NCBI GenBank assembly: GCA_023229725.1
Contig: JALNYR010000108.1
Location: 1 to 8,909, forward strand
DNA length: 8,909 bases
Reading direction: 5' to 3'
Origin: Dehalococcoidia bacterium
GTDB lineage: Bacteria > Chloroflexota > Dehalococcoidia > GIF9 > AB-539-J10
Positions 1-6,821 of this stretch are shown here, one piece after another; position 1 is the first letter of the stretch, and the number at the start of each line of letters is the position of its first letter. The translations under genes were made by a program, and so were the position numbers. Under the pieces are notes generated by a model. That model searched no databases. It saw nothing but the letters and a program-made list of their open reading frames with translations, and was not told the origin of the DNA.

Positions 1-1
1 A

Positions 2-865
2 AAGGAAGGTCTCGGCATGGAACCCGGCTATCAGGACATGGTGGATTTCAAGTTCGACGTCTGTCGGGCGCTCTCTCCTCATTGCAGCGCCATCCTGCTC
101 GACCCGGTGTACGGAGCCGCACAGGCGATAACCTCCAGGGTGTTCGCCGGGAAGGCGGGCCTGCTCGTCTCCCTGGAGGAGACGGGCTACGAGGGTAGCA
201 GCGAAGCGCGTCTGAGCCGGGCACTGGCAGGATGGAGTGCCGACAAGGTGCGCAGGATGGGAGCGGATGGGGCCAAGCTGCTGCTGTATTACCGGCCGGA
301 TGTCTCCGTCGCGGAACGCCAGCGGGCCCTCGTCAGCGAACTGGCGGAGCGATGCAACGAACAGGAGCTCGCCTTCGTGGTTGAGCCGGTCGGGTACGCC
401 GTGGGCGACGAGACGTCAGGTGGACGCTACGCACAGGTGAAGCCGGAGGTCGTCATCAAGACCGCGGAGGAGCTCACGCCGCTCGGCATCGACATACTCA
501 AGGCGGAGTTCCCGGTGGATGCCAAGGTTGAGAAGGACGAGTCCAGAATGCTCGAGTTCTGCAAGCGCCTGGATGCTGCGAGCAAGGTTCCCTGGATTAT
601 CCTGAGCGGTGGTGTTGATTTCCGCTTCTTCGTGAGGCAGGTGGAGATTGCCTGCCGGGCGGGAGCCTCCGGTTTTCTGGGCGGCAGGGCCCTGTGGCAG
701 GAAGCCACGTCCATGGCATCGCGCGAGCAACGGCAGGCGTTCTTCCAGACGACGGTCGTCGATCGTCTGCGCGTGCTGATGGCCATCGCGGATGCCTATG
801 CGACGCCGTGGTACAAGCGGGCACAGGCTCCCTCGATAGTCGACGGCTGGTACCGGGCCTACTGA
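2..865 (+). CDS. LacD/YihT-family class I aldolase (tagatose-1,6-bisphosphate aldolase-like), 5'-partial
   Basis: This is the C-terminal ~288 residues of a Schiff-base TIM-barrel aldolase. Family members cleave tagatose-1,6-bisphosphate, or 6-deoxy-6-sulfofructose-1-phosphate, to DHAP and a three-carbon aldehyde. Counting from the internal ATG at 17, LLDPVYG (residues 28-34) matches the LLDPEYG strand of LacD. Glu123 in FVVEP matches the catalytic-Glu strand. ILKAEFP (160-166) carries the predicted Schiff-base Lys162. LSGGV (196-200) and GGRALW (222-227) match the phosphate-binding end of the barrel. The frame is open back to the window edge. Whole family members usually have about 40 more N-terminal residues, including the AxDxR strand, so ATG 17 is probably internal and the true start lies upstream. 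The gene converges on purC with a 7-bp gap. Family membership is firm. The substrate (tagatose, sulfofructose or another sugar phosphate) cannot be told from this part. Confidence 0.8.
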   Translation, partial: KEGLGMEPGYQDMVDFKFDVCRALSPHCSAILLDPVYGAAQAITSRVFAGKAGLLVSLEETGYEGSSEARLSRALAGWSADKVRRMGADGAKLLLYYRPDVSVAERQRALVSELAERCNEQELAFVVEPVGYAVGDETSGGRYAQVKPEVVIKTAEELTPLGIDILKAEFPVDAKVEKDESRMLEFCKRLDAASKVPWIILSGGVDFRFFVRQVEIACRAGASGFLGGRALWQEATSMASREQRQAFFQTTVVDRLRVLMAIADAYATPWYKRAQAPSIVDGWYRAY

Positions 866-885
866 GCGTCGCTCACCCGGTGAGC
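863..885. terminator. Overlapping stop-codon hairpins between convergent genes
   Basis: TGAGC (863-867), GTC, GCTCA (871-875) forms a 5-bp stem that contains the aldolase stop TGA and the purC stop (TCA on plus). The same GCTCAC (871-876) can instead pair with GTGAGC (880-885) across a 3-nt loop, giving a 6-bp stem. No T-run follows on either strand, so this is not a canonical intrinsic terminator. It could still be a bidirectional pause or 3'-end protecting structure between the two colliding transcripts. Confidence 0.35.
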
Positions 886-1769
886 CGACGGTAGATGGTG
901 AGGTAGCGCTCGGTTGTCGCGGCAATGACGTCGGGTGGCAGCGGAGGCACGGGGGCCTTGCCGTTCCAGCCGGAGCCGGCCAGCCAGTCGCGGACCGGCT
1001 GCTTGTCGTAGCCCGGCTGAGACTGGCCGGCCTTGTAGTCGGATGCCGCCCAGAAACGACTCGAGTCGGGTGTGAGCGCCTCGTCAATGAGAATGAGCTT
1101 CCCGTCGATGATGCCGAACTCGAACTTCGTGTCGGCAATGAGGATGCCGCGTTCGCGCGCGTAGCCGGCGGCGTACAGGTAGACGGTGCGGGTCGCTTCC
1201 TCCAGAGAGGACATCGTGTCCTTCAACCGGAGCTGCTCGACGTCACGGTCCGTGAGGGGACGGTCGTGTTCCGTCTCGCTCTTGGTGGTTGGCGTGAACA
1301 GGGGGGCCGGAAGCTGTTCGCTCTCCCTCAGCCCGGCGGGCATAGCTCGGCCGTTGACTGTACCGCGTGACTTGTACTCGGCCCAGGCGGAGCCGGACAG
1401 ATAGCCGCGTACGACGCACTCCACCGGAATCCTCGCCGCCTTGCGGACGACCATCGAACGGCCTGCCAGGTAGGGCGGCAGCGCCTCCTTGAGTCGCAAC
1501 CTCGCTGCAAGCCGTTGCACGGATGCGGCGTCGTCAAGCGACTCGACCATGTGGTTCGGCATGATGTGGCTCGTCTTTCGGAACCAGAAGGCGGACATCT
1601 GGTTGAGCACGCGGCCCTTCTCGGGAACACCCGAGGGAAGAACGAAGTCGAAGGCCGAGATGCGGTCCGTCGACACGAGCAGCAGCTCTGCTCCCAGGTC
1701 GTAGACATCGCGGACCTTGCCGCGCTGGAACAACGGCAGTGGAAGGGATGTCTCGGTTACTGCTGTCAT
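873..1769 (-). CDS. purC: Phosphoribosylaminoimidazole-succinocarboxamide synthase (SAICAR synthetase)
   Basis: The 298-aa cytosolic enzyme joins CAIR and L-aspartate with ATP to give SAICAR in de novo purine synthesis. Visible motifs are GKVRDVY (17-23, nucleotide-binding loop), STDRISAFD (33-41), LPSGVPEKG (44-52), VVRGYLSGSAW (119-129), FTPTTK (158-163), IADTKFEFG (211-219) and LIDEALTPDSSRFW (227-240). The last two correspond to the two classical SAICAR synthetase signatures. YDKQPVRDWL (254-263) is near the C-terminus. At ~300 aa it is the longer form of PurC rather than the ~240-aa form of E. coli or Bacillus. The frame runs further upstream, but ATG 1769 is preceded by a strong GAGGAGAG five bases away, and the upstream extension would lie inside purB and has no family similarity. 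It is last in the minus-strand cluster, 28 bp after purB. Confidence 0.96.
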   Translation of the reverse strand: MTAVTETSLPLPLFQRGKVRDVYDLGAELLLVSTDRISAFDFVLPSGVPEKGRVLNQMSAFWFRKTSHIMPNHMVESLDDAASVQRLAARLRLKEALPPYLAGRSMVVRKAARIPVECVVRGYLSGSAWAEYKSRGTVNGRAMPAGLRESEQLPAPLFTPTTKSETEHDRPLTDRDVEQLRLKDTMSSLEEATRTVYLYAAGYARERGILIADTKFEFGIIDGKLILIDEALTPDSSRFWAASDYKAGQSQPGYDKQPVRDWLAGSGWNGKAPVPPLPPDVIAATTERYLTIYRRLTG

Positions 1770-1774
1770 CGTGA

Positions 1775-1782
1775 CTCTCCTC
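1775..1782 (-). promoter_or_regulatory. purC ribosome binding site
   Basis: On the minus strand GAGGAGAG lies five bases before the ATG at 1769. It decides the purC start against a reading frame that stays open well into purB. Confidence 0.75.
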
Positions 1783-1797
1783 GAGATGGATTCGCGG

Positions 1798-3126
1798 TCA
1801 ACACCTGCGCGTTGCCCCAGCGGACTTCGAACCACCCTCGATGCCGGCCCTGGCGAAGATGCGGTCGACCTCTCTGAGGTAGCAGTTGTGGTCGAACACG
1901 CGGTCGAGCTCCTCGCGTGTGAGTCGAGAGCCGACCTCGGAGTCGGCCTCGAGCAGTCCACGGAAGGGCTGCCCCGCATGCCATGCTTCCATGGCGTGCT
2001 TCTGAACGACTTCATACGCGACCTGTCGCGACATGCCCTTGTCGATGAGCGCGAGCAGAGCTCGCTGGGAGAAGATGAGCCCCCGCGTCATGTCGACGTT
2101 CTGACGCATGCGGTCGGCGTTCACCTTCATGCCCTGGATGATTGACGTGAAGATTGTCAGCGTGTAGTCGAGCACGAGGCACGAGTCCGGCAGGATGATG
2201 CGCTCGACGGACGAATGGCTGATGTCGCGCTCATGCCACAGGGCGATGTTCTCCAGCGATGCCATCGCGTTGGCCCGCATGAGCCGCGAGAGGCCGCTGA
2301 CGCGCTCGCAGAGTTCCGGGTTGCGCTTGTGGGGCATCGCCGAGGACCCGGTCTGCCCCTCCTCAAATGGCTCTTCCAGCTCCTGCACCTCGGTCTTCTG
2401 CAGTGCACGCACCTCGGTGGCGAACTTCTCCAGCGAGCCGGCGATGATGGCCAGCGTCGTGAGGAACTCGGCGTGGCGGTCGCGCTGTATTACCTGGTTC
2501 GTCACTTCGGCGACGCCGAGGCCGAGCCGGCGGCACGCGCTGTCCTCCACTTCGAGAGGCACCGTCGCGTGCGTCCCGACGGCTCCGGAGATCATCCCGA
2601 CCGAGATGGCATCCGTCGCGCGAGAAAGCCGAACGGCGTTGCGTTCCATCTCCTTCACCCACAGGGCCAGCTTCAGCCCGAAGGTCATCGGCTCCGCGTG
2701 TACCCCGTGAGTCCGCCCTATCATAATGGTGTTCTTGTGTTCGAGAGCGCGCTTTCTCAGCGCCGCGGTGAGCGCGTCCACGTCCTTCCGCAGGACGGCT
2801 GCCGCGTCCCGGAGTTGCAGACCGAGCGCTGTGTCCATCACGTCGGACGACGTCAGTCCCAGGTGGATGTAGCGGGACTCGGGCCCGAGGCTCTCTGAGA
2901 CCGCGCCAAGGAAGGCTGTCACGTCGTGGTGGGTTACCCGCAGTATCTCGGCGAGCCTGTCAAGGTTGCACGTGGCTCCGCGAATCTTCTCCATGTCGGC
3001 GGGCGGTATCCGGCCGAGTTCGCACCACGCCTCGCAGACGGCTATCTCGACTTTCAGCCAGAGGGCGAACTTGTGCTCCTCCGACCAGATGTGCTTCATC
3101 TCGGGAAGAGAGTAGCGTTCAATCAT
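1798..3126 (-). CDS. purB: Adenylosuccinate lyase
   Basis: The 442-aa fumarase/aspartase-superfamily enzyme works twice in purine synthesis: SAICAR to AICAR plus fumarate, and adenylosuccinate to AMP plus fumarate. It is expected to be a cytosolic homotetramer with active sites shared between subunits. The N-terminus MIERYSLPEM is typical of bacterial PurB. Motifs are THHDV (65-69), LTSSDVMDTA (91-100), GRTHGVHAEPMTFG (137-150, with the catalytic-region His140) and the superfamily signature GSSAMPHKRNP (260-270), whose mobile loop carries the catalytic Ser. HERDISHSSVER (298-309) and the all-helical C-terminal part are intact. The start at ATG 3126 follows a GAGGA that overlaps the purE stop codon. 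The open frame upstream of it is a shadow inside purE. Length is normal for the ~430-aa family. It sits 7 bp after purE and 28 bp before purC, so translation is probably coupled. Confidence 0.97.
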   Translation of the reverse strand: MIERYSLPEMKHIWSEEHKFALWLKVEIAVCEAWCELGRIPPADMEKIRGATCNLDRLAEILRVTHHDVTAFLGAVSESLGPESRYIHLGLTSSDVMDTALGLQLRDAAAVLRKDVDALTAALRKRALEHKNTIMIGRTHGVHAEPMTFGLKLALWVKEMERNAVRLSRATDAISVGMISGAVGTHATVPLEVEDSACRRLGLGVAEVTNQVIQRDRHAEFLTTLAIIAGSLEKFATEVRALQKTEVQELEEPFEEGQTGSSAMPHKRNPELCERVSGLSRLMRANAMASLENIALWHERDISHSSVERIILPDSCLVLDYTLTIFTSIIQGMKVNADRMRQNVDMTRGLIFSQRALLALIDKGMSRQVAYEVVQKHAMEAWHAGQPFRGLLEADSEVGSRLTREELDRVFDHNCYLREVDRIFARAGIEGGSKSAGATRRC

Positions 3127-3130
3127 ACGG

Positions 3131-3135
3131 TCCTC
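3131..3135 (-). promoter_or_regulatory. purB ribosome binding site overlapping the purE stop
   Basis: On the minus strand TGAGGA contains both the purE stop codon (TGA, 3136-3134) and the purB Shine-Dalgarno GAGGA (3135-3131), four bases before ATG 3126. This arrangement suggests translational coupling. Confidence 0.65.
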
Positions 3136-3595
3136 ACTGTGCTGCGAGCTTCTCGCGATAGGTGCGATAGGCTGTGCGCAGCGACACGTCTTCGATGGCG
3201 AGAATCTGGATGGCCAGGAGCGCCGCGTTCTTCGCGCCGCTCTTGCCGATTCCGGTGCAGGCCACGGGAACGCCTCCCGGCATCTGGACGACGGAGAGCA
3301 GGGAGTCGACGCCGTGGAGGTCACTTGTCGGCAGGGGAACTCCGATGACCGGCAGCGGACTCCACGCGGCGAGCACGCCCGGCAGGTGTGCGGCGTATCC
3401 GGCAGCCGCTATCAATACCCTGAGACCCCGGCCTTCGGCTGACTGTGCATAGCTGCGGACGCGCTCGGGAGCGCGATGCGCCGAGATGACGCTGACCTCA
3501 TGGGGCACCTGGAACTCCTCGAAGATCTGCACGGCAGGCGCCACAAGCTCGCGGTCATTCTGACTGCCGATGACGATGCCGACTCTGGGCTCCAT
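3134..3595 (-). CDS. purE: PurE: N5-carboxyaminoimidazole ribonucleotide mutase or AIR carboxylase
   Basis: The 153-aa protein has the small Rossmann-like fold of PurE, normally a cytosolic homo-octamer. Motifs are GSQND (10-14; family GSxSD), SAHRAPERV (38-46, with His40), AGYAAHLPGVLAA (65-77, with His70), PVIGVP (82-87), DSLLSVVQMPGGVPVA (97-112) and GAKNAALLA (120-128). The AHLPG and SLLSVVQMP blocks place it with class I PurE, which rearranges N5-CAIR made by PurK. Class II enzymes, which take AIR and CO2 directly, have a different block here. Departures from the usual class I pattern are N for S in the phosphate loop, A for T in SAHRTP, and Y for G in AGGAAHLPG. ATG 3595 follows an AGGTGG five bases upstream, inside the end of purD, whose stop abuts this start. 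No purK lies in the window. Confidence 0.95.
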   Translation of the reverse strand: MEPRVGIVIGSQNDRELVAPAVQIFEEFQVPHEVSVISAHRAPERVRSYAQSAEGRGLRVLIAAAGYAAHLPGVLAAWSPLPVIGVPLPTSDLHGVDSLLSVVQMPGGVPVACTGIGKSGAKNAALLAIQILAIEDVSLRTAYRTYREKLAAQ

Positions 3596-4861
3596 CTATG
3601 CCACCTCTCTGAGGGCGATGTCGGTCCGGAACGCCATATGCGGAAACGAGATGCGGATGACGTTGTTATACACCCTTTCCCGGGCCTCCGCCATCGTGTC
3701 CGCCGTCGCCACGACCGCCAGCACGCGGCCGCCGTCTGTCACGACCCGGCCGTCATTACCGGTGGTGGTGCCGGCGTGAAATACCGAGACGTCCCGGTCG
3801 ACGCTGTCGAGGCCGGAGATAGGCAGTCCCTTCGCATAGTTGCCCGGGTAGCCTCCTGAGGCCAGTACCACGGCAACGCTGGGACCAGTCTTCCATCCTA
3901 TCGGAACGGTGTCGAGCGTTCCGCAGGCGCACGCCATGAGGATGTTGCCGAAGTCGCCTTCGAGCCTGGGCAGTATGGCTTGCGTCTCCGGGTCGCCGAA
4001 TCGGGCGTTGAACTCGAGGACGCGTATCCGGTCGCCGTCGACCATCAGGCCGGCGTAGAGAACGCCCCTGTATTCCCACCCGTTGGCGGCCATTGTCCGC
4101 ACCACGGGCGTGATAATCTCGTCCACCGTTCGCTTCACCATGTCCGCGCCGAAGAACGCTGGAGGGCTGTAGCTTCCCATGCCGCCGGTATTCGGACCCA
4201 CATCGTTGTCCCTGACTCGCTTGTAGTCGCATGCGGGCACCATGGGGACCACGTGAGTGCCGTCGGTGAACGCAAGGAGGCTGACCTCGCGCCCCTCAAG
4301 GTACTCCTCGACGACGACTCGGTCGCCGGCCTCACCGAAGACGCGCCGCACGAGCATGTCCTCGAGCGCGGATTCCGCTTCGCGGGTGGACATGGCCACG
4401 ACGGCGCCCTTTCCCGCTGCGAGACCATCCGCCTTGACGACGACGGGGGGCTTGATTCCGGCCACGAACTCACGCGCCTCCGGGAAAGAAGTGAAGACGC
4501 GCGCGTCGGCGGCCGGTATCCCGCACGACCGCATGATGTCGTGCGCGAATGCCTTGCTGGATTCGAGTCGGGCGGCGTTCCGGCAGGGGCCAAACGCGGC
4601 GATGCCGGCCTGTCGCAGCTGGTCCACCAGTCCGAGCGAGAGCGACACCTCGGGTCCGACCACGACGAGGTCGATGTGGTGCTCGCCGGCGGCGCTGACG
4701 ATTCCCGGCAGGTCCGTCGCGGCAATGGGCAGGTTCCTGGCGATAGCGGCTGTGCCGGCATTGCCCGGAGCCGCGAAGAGCTCGGACACGCTGGCGCTGA
4801 GCGACAGCCTCCACGCGAGCGCGTGCTCACGGCCTCCGCTGCCGATGACGAGTACTTTCAC
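3596..4861 (-). CDS. purD: Phosphoribosylamine-glycine ligase (GAR synthetase)
   Basis: The 421-aa ATP-grasp ligase couples 5-phosphoribosylamine and glycine with ATP to form GAR, the second step of purine synthesis. The N domain begins with VLVIGSGGREHALAWRL (3-19). PGNAGTA (32-38), VVGPEVSLSLG (67-77) and AFGPCRNAARLESSKAFA (89-106) follow. The ATP-grasp part has VVKADGLAAGKGAVV (141-155), VEEYLEGREVS (184-194), DVGPNTGGMGSYSP (220-233) and the metal-binding LEFNARFGDPETQ (282-294). The C domain has LASGGYPG (333-340). The family's QDHKR appears as CDYKR (211-215) and the third Gly-rich block is intact. The start is GTG 4861, because homology begins exactly at MKVLVIGSGG. The frame is open further upstream, but that extension has no family similarity and reaches into guaA. 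It abuts purE with no gap. Confidence 0.96.
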   Translation of the reverse strand: MKVLVIGSGGREHALAWRLSLSASVSELFAAPGNAGTAAIARNLPIAATDLPGIVSAAGEHHIDLVVVGPEVSLSLGLVDQLRQAGIAAFGPCRNAARLESSKAFAHDIMRSCGIPAADARVFTSFPEAREFVAGIKPPVVVKADGLAAGKGAVVAMSTREAESALEDMLVRRVFGEAGDRVVVEEYLEGREVSLLAFTDGTHVVPMVPACDYKRVRDNDVGPNTGGMGSYSPPAFFGADMVKRTVDEIITPVVRTMAANGWEYRGVLYAGLMVDGDRIRVLEFNARFGDPETQAILPRLEGDFGNILMACACGTLDTVPIGWKTGPSVAVVLASGGYPGNYAKGLPISGLDSVDRDVSVFHAGTTTGNDGRVVTDGGRVLAVVATADTMAEARERVYNNVIRISFPHMAFRTDIALREVA

Positions 4862-4871
4862 CTGCGTGTGT

Positions 4872-4878
4872 TCCTCTC
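4872..4878 (-). promoter_or_regulatory. purD ribosome binding site for a GTG start
   Basis: On the minus strand GAGAGGA lies ten bases before GTG 4861. The spacing is longer than at the neighbouring genes. With the GTG start, this may give lower initiation than at purE, purB and purC. Confidence 0.5.
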
Positions 4879-4892
4879 TGTTTAAACGCGGA

Positions 4893-4912
4893 GGCGGCGC
4901 ACAGCGTCCGCC
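4893..4912 (-). other. Hairpin in the guaA-purD gap
   Basis: The 101-bp gap 4862-4962 is the longest inside the cluster. It holds GGCGG (4893-4897) and CCGCC (4908-4912), with inner CGC/GCG pairs around an ACA loop, a GC-rich stem of about 8 bp with one bulge. No T-run follows in the minus direction, so an intrinsic terminator is not supported. It may be an attenuating or RNA-processing structure between guaA and the pur genes, or chance in GC-rich DNA. Confidence 0.25.
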
Positions 4913-4962
4913 GGGAGACTCCTGCGGGGTACTGATGCTGTGGCGCGTCGCGGGCAGATAGC

Positions 4963-6636
4963 CTACTCCCACTCGATAGTCGCAGGGGGCTTGCTCGTGA
5001 TGTCGTAGACCACGCGGTTCACGTGCGGCACCTCGTTCACGATGCGGTCGGCAATCCTGTCGAGGAGCTCATAGGGCAATCGTGCCCAATCGGCCGTCAT
5101 CGCGTCGGTGCTGTTCACGGCGCGCACGGCAATGAGGTAGCCGTACGTTCTGAAATCGCCCATGACGCCGACGCTGTGCACGTCGGTCAGGACCGCGAAG
5201 CTCTGCCACAGCTGGCCGTAGAGCTTGGCCTTCTTGACCTCGTTCATGACGATCCAGTCGGCCGAGCGCAGTATCTCGAGTCGCTCCCGGGTGACCTCTC
5301 CGATGACGCGGATAGACAGGCCCGGTCCCGGGAAGGGCTGCCGCCACACCATCTCCTCGGGGAGCCCGAGGGCGAGGCCGACCTGCCGCACTTCGTCCTT
5401 GAACAGGTAGCGAAGAGGCTCGACGAGGTTCATTCGCATCGTGGCCGGAAGGCCGCCGACGTTGTGGTGGCTCTTGATGCGCGCCGTCGCCTTGTGTTCC
5501 GCGGAGCTTGCGCTCTCGATGACATCCGGATAGACGGTGCCCTGCGCCAGGAAATCGACCGTGCCGAGCTTCGCCGCCTCCTCCTCGAAGATGGCGATGA
5601 ACTCCCCGCCCACGATGCGGCGCTTCTGCTCGGGGTCCACGACTCCGCGCAGCCTGTTGAGAAAGCGGTCGGACGCGTCCACGTACACAATCTGCATCTT
5701 CAGGTTGTTGTGGAACGTATTGAGCACGCGTTCCGGTTCTTCGCGACGCAAGAGCCCGTTGTTGATGAAGAAGCATGTGAGGTCGTCGCCGATCGCCCTG
5801 TGAATCAGGGTTGCGGTGACGGCGGAGTCGACGCCGCCGGAGAGGGCGCACACGACCTTGCCGCCCTTCACCTGCTCCCGGATTCGCTCGACACTCTCTG
5901 TGATGAACTGGGCCGGAGTCCAGTTTCCGCTGCAACCGCAGACCCGGTAGGCGAAGTTCTCGAGTATCTGGCGTCCCTGCGGGGTGTGGGTGACCTCGGG
6001 ATGAAACTGCAGACCGTAGGCTCGCTGTCCGTTGCCGATGACGGCGTACGGGGAGTTCTCAGTATAGGCCAGCGACTTGAAACCCTGCGGCAATTCGGTC
6101 ACGACGTCGCCGTGGCTCATCCACACGGGGCAGGATGGCGGCAGCCCGGCGAAGAGAGGAGAATCCTGCGCGTCGAGATGCAGCACGGCGTGTCCGTATT
6201 CGTGTTTTTCCCCCGGAGCTACCTTGCCGCCGAGTTGGTGTGCGATGGCCTGCATGCCATAGCAGATGCCCAGCACCGGTAGCCCCTTCTCATAGACGTA
6301 GGTCGGGGCGAGAGGTGCTCCTGGCGCGTACACGCTCGCCGGCCCTCCGGACAGGATGAAGCCCTTAGGATTCAGAGGCTCCAGACGCTCCCACGGCGTG
6401 TCGCACGGCAGGATCTCGCAGTAGACGTGCGCCTCGCGGATGCGCCGCGCGATGAGCATGCTGTACTGAGAACCGAAGTCGAGGATGACAATCGTCTCGC
6501 GACCGCTGAGCGGAGCCGTCTCCCTGGGACACGGCTGCTCAGCTTGCAGCGACTTCGCGATACCGAGGTATGTCGAAACCTCGATGTCATCGCTGGCCGA
6601 GATGCGACGGCTTCTGTCTTCTTGTTCCTGCGTCAT
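4963..6636 (-). CDS. guaA: GMP synthase (glutamine-hydrolysing)
   Basis: The 557-aa enzyme converts XMP to GMP using ATP and the glutamine amide. The N-terminal class I glutamine amidotransferase starts at IVILDFGSQYSMLIARRIRE (49-68). It has ILSGGPASVY (94-103), the nucleophile Cys125 in LGICYGMQA, and the His212/Glu214 pair in LQFHPEVTHT. The ATP-pyrophosphatase domain carries the P-loop ALSGGVDSAVTA (264-275) and INNGLLRREEPERV (291-304). The dimerisation domain has KSHHNVGGLP (388-397), WRQPFPGPGLSIRVIGE (431-447) and ends DITSKPPATIEWE, the usual GuaA C-terminus. Most homologues begin near the ILDFGSQY strand, so about 45 extra N-terminal residues precede the conserved part. ATG 6636 is chosen because ATG 6672 and 6714 would lie inside or upstream of a possible promoter and lack a Shine-Dalgarno. 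The Shine-Dalgarno for 6636 is itself weak. It is first in the purine cluster, 101 bp before purD. Confidence 0.96.
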   Translation of the reverse strand: MTQEQEDRSRRISASDDIEVSTYLGIAKSLQAEQPCPRETAPLSGRETIVILDFGSQYSMLIARRIREAHVYCEILPCDTPWERLEPLNPKGFILSGGPASVYAPGAPLAPTYVYEKGLPVLGICYGMQAIAHQLGGKVAPGEKHEYGHAVLHLDAQDSPLFAGLPPSCPVWMSHGDVVTELPQGFKSLAYTENSPYAVIGNGQRAYGLQFHPEVTHTPQGRQILENFAYRVCGCSGNWTPAQFITESVERIREQVKGGKVVCALSGGVDSAVTATLIHRAIGDDLTCFFINNGLLRREEPERVLNTFHNNLKMQIVYVDASDRFLNRLRGVVDPEQKRRIVGGEFIAIFEEEAAKLGTVDFLAQGTVYPDVIESASSAEHKATARIKSHHNVGGLPATMRMNLVEPLRYLFKDEVRQVGLALGLPEEMVWRQPFPGPGLSIRVIGEVTRERLEILRSADWIVMNEVKKAKLYGQLWQSFAVLTDVHSVGVMGDFRTYGYLIAVRAVNSTDAMTADWARLPYELLDRIADRIVNEVPHVNRVVYDITSKPPATIEWE

Positions 6637-6662
6637 GGTGATTGGCCTGAACCCGTTCTGGA

Positions 6663-6692
6663 AGCTTAGCATCGCCCATTCTGAAGCGTCAA
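6663..6692 (-). promoter_or_regulatory. Possible sigma70-type promoter for guaA and the purine cluster
   Basis: On the minus strand a TTGACG -35 (6692-6687) is followed after 18 bases by TAAGCT (6668-6663), which is preceded by TGC as in an extended -10. The -35 matches consensus at 5 of 6 bases; the -10 is poor (3 of 6). It would start transcription near 6656, about 20 bases before ATG 6636. The call is sequence inspection only. Confidence 0.3.
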
Positions 6693-6821
6693 GGACGGAC
6701 CGGGAGGAGTTCATCTCAGCAAGAGGATGCGGTGGTCTATCGGCGTCACGGGTGATGTGTGTAGAATTCCCCTGGTCCGGTGCGCGCCGGCCCGCCCGTC
6801 AGGCGTGTCTCCCCCTCGCGG

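Noticed and set aside
2215..2898. Plus-strand open frame (227 codons) opposite purB
   Set aside because: Same pattern of a shadow frame; the opposite strand carries the intact adenylosuccinate lyase signatures.
3980..4885. Plus-strand open frame (301 codons) opposite purD
   Set aside because: Fully antisense to conserved purD motifs and rich in repeated His/Asp/Val/Arg; no recognisable domain and no convincing ribosome binding site.
4862..4972. N-terminal extension of purD back to ATG 4972
   Set aside because: PurD homology starts exactly at the GTG 4861 codon; the extra 37 residues would overlap guaA and resemble no PurD.
5023..6282. Long plus-strand open frame (419 codons) opposite guaA
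   Set aside because: It is antisense to a gene with complete GuaA motifs. Its product is Arg/His/Asp/Val-rich with no family motif, as expected for a complementary-frame shadow in GC-rich coding DNA.
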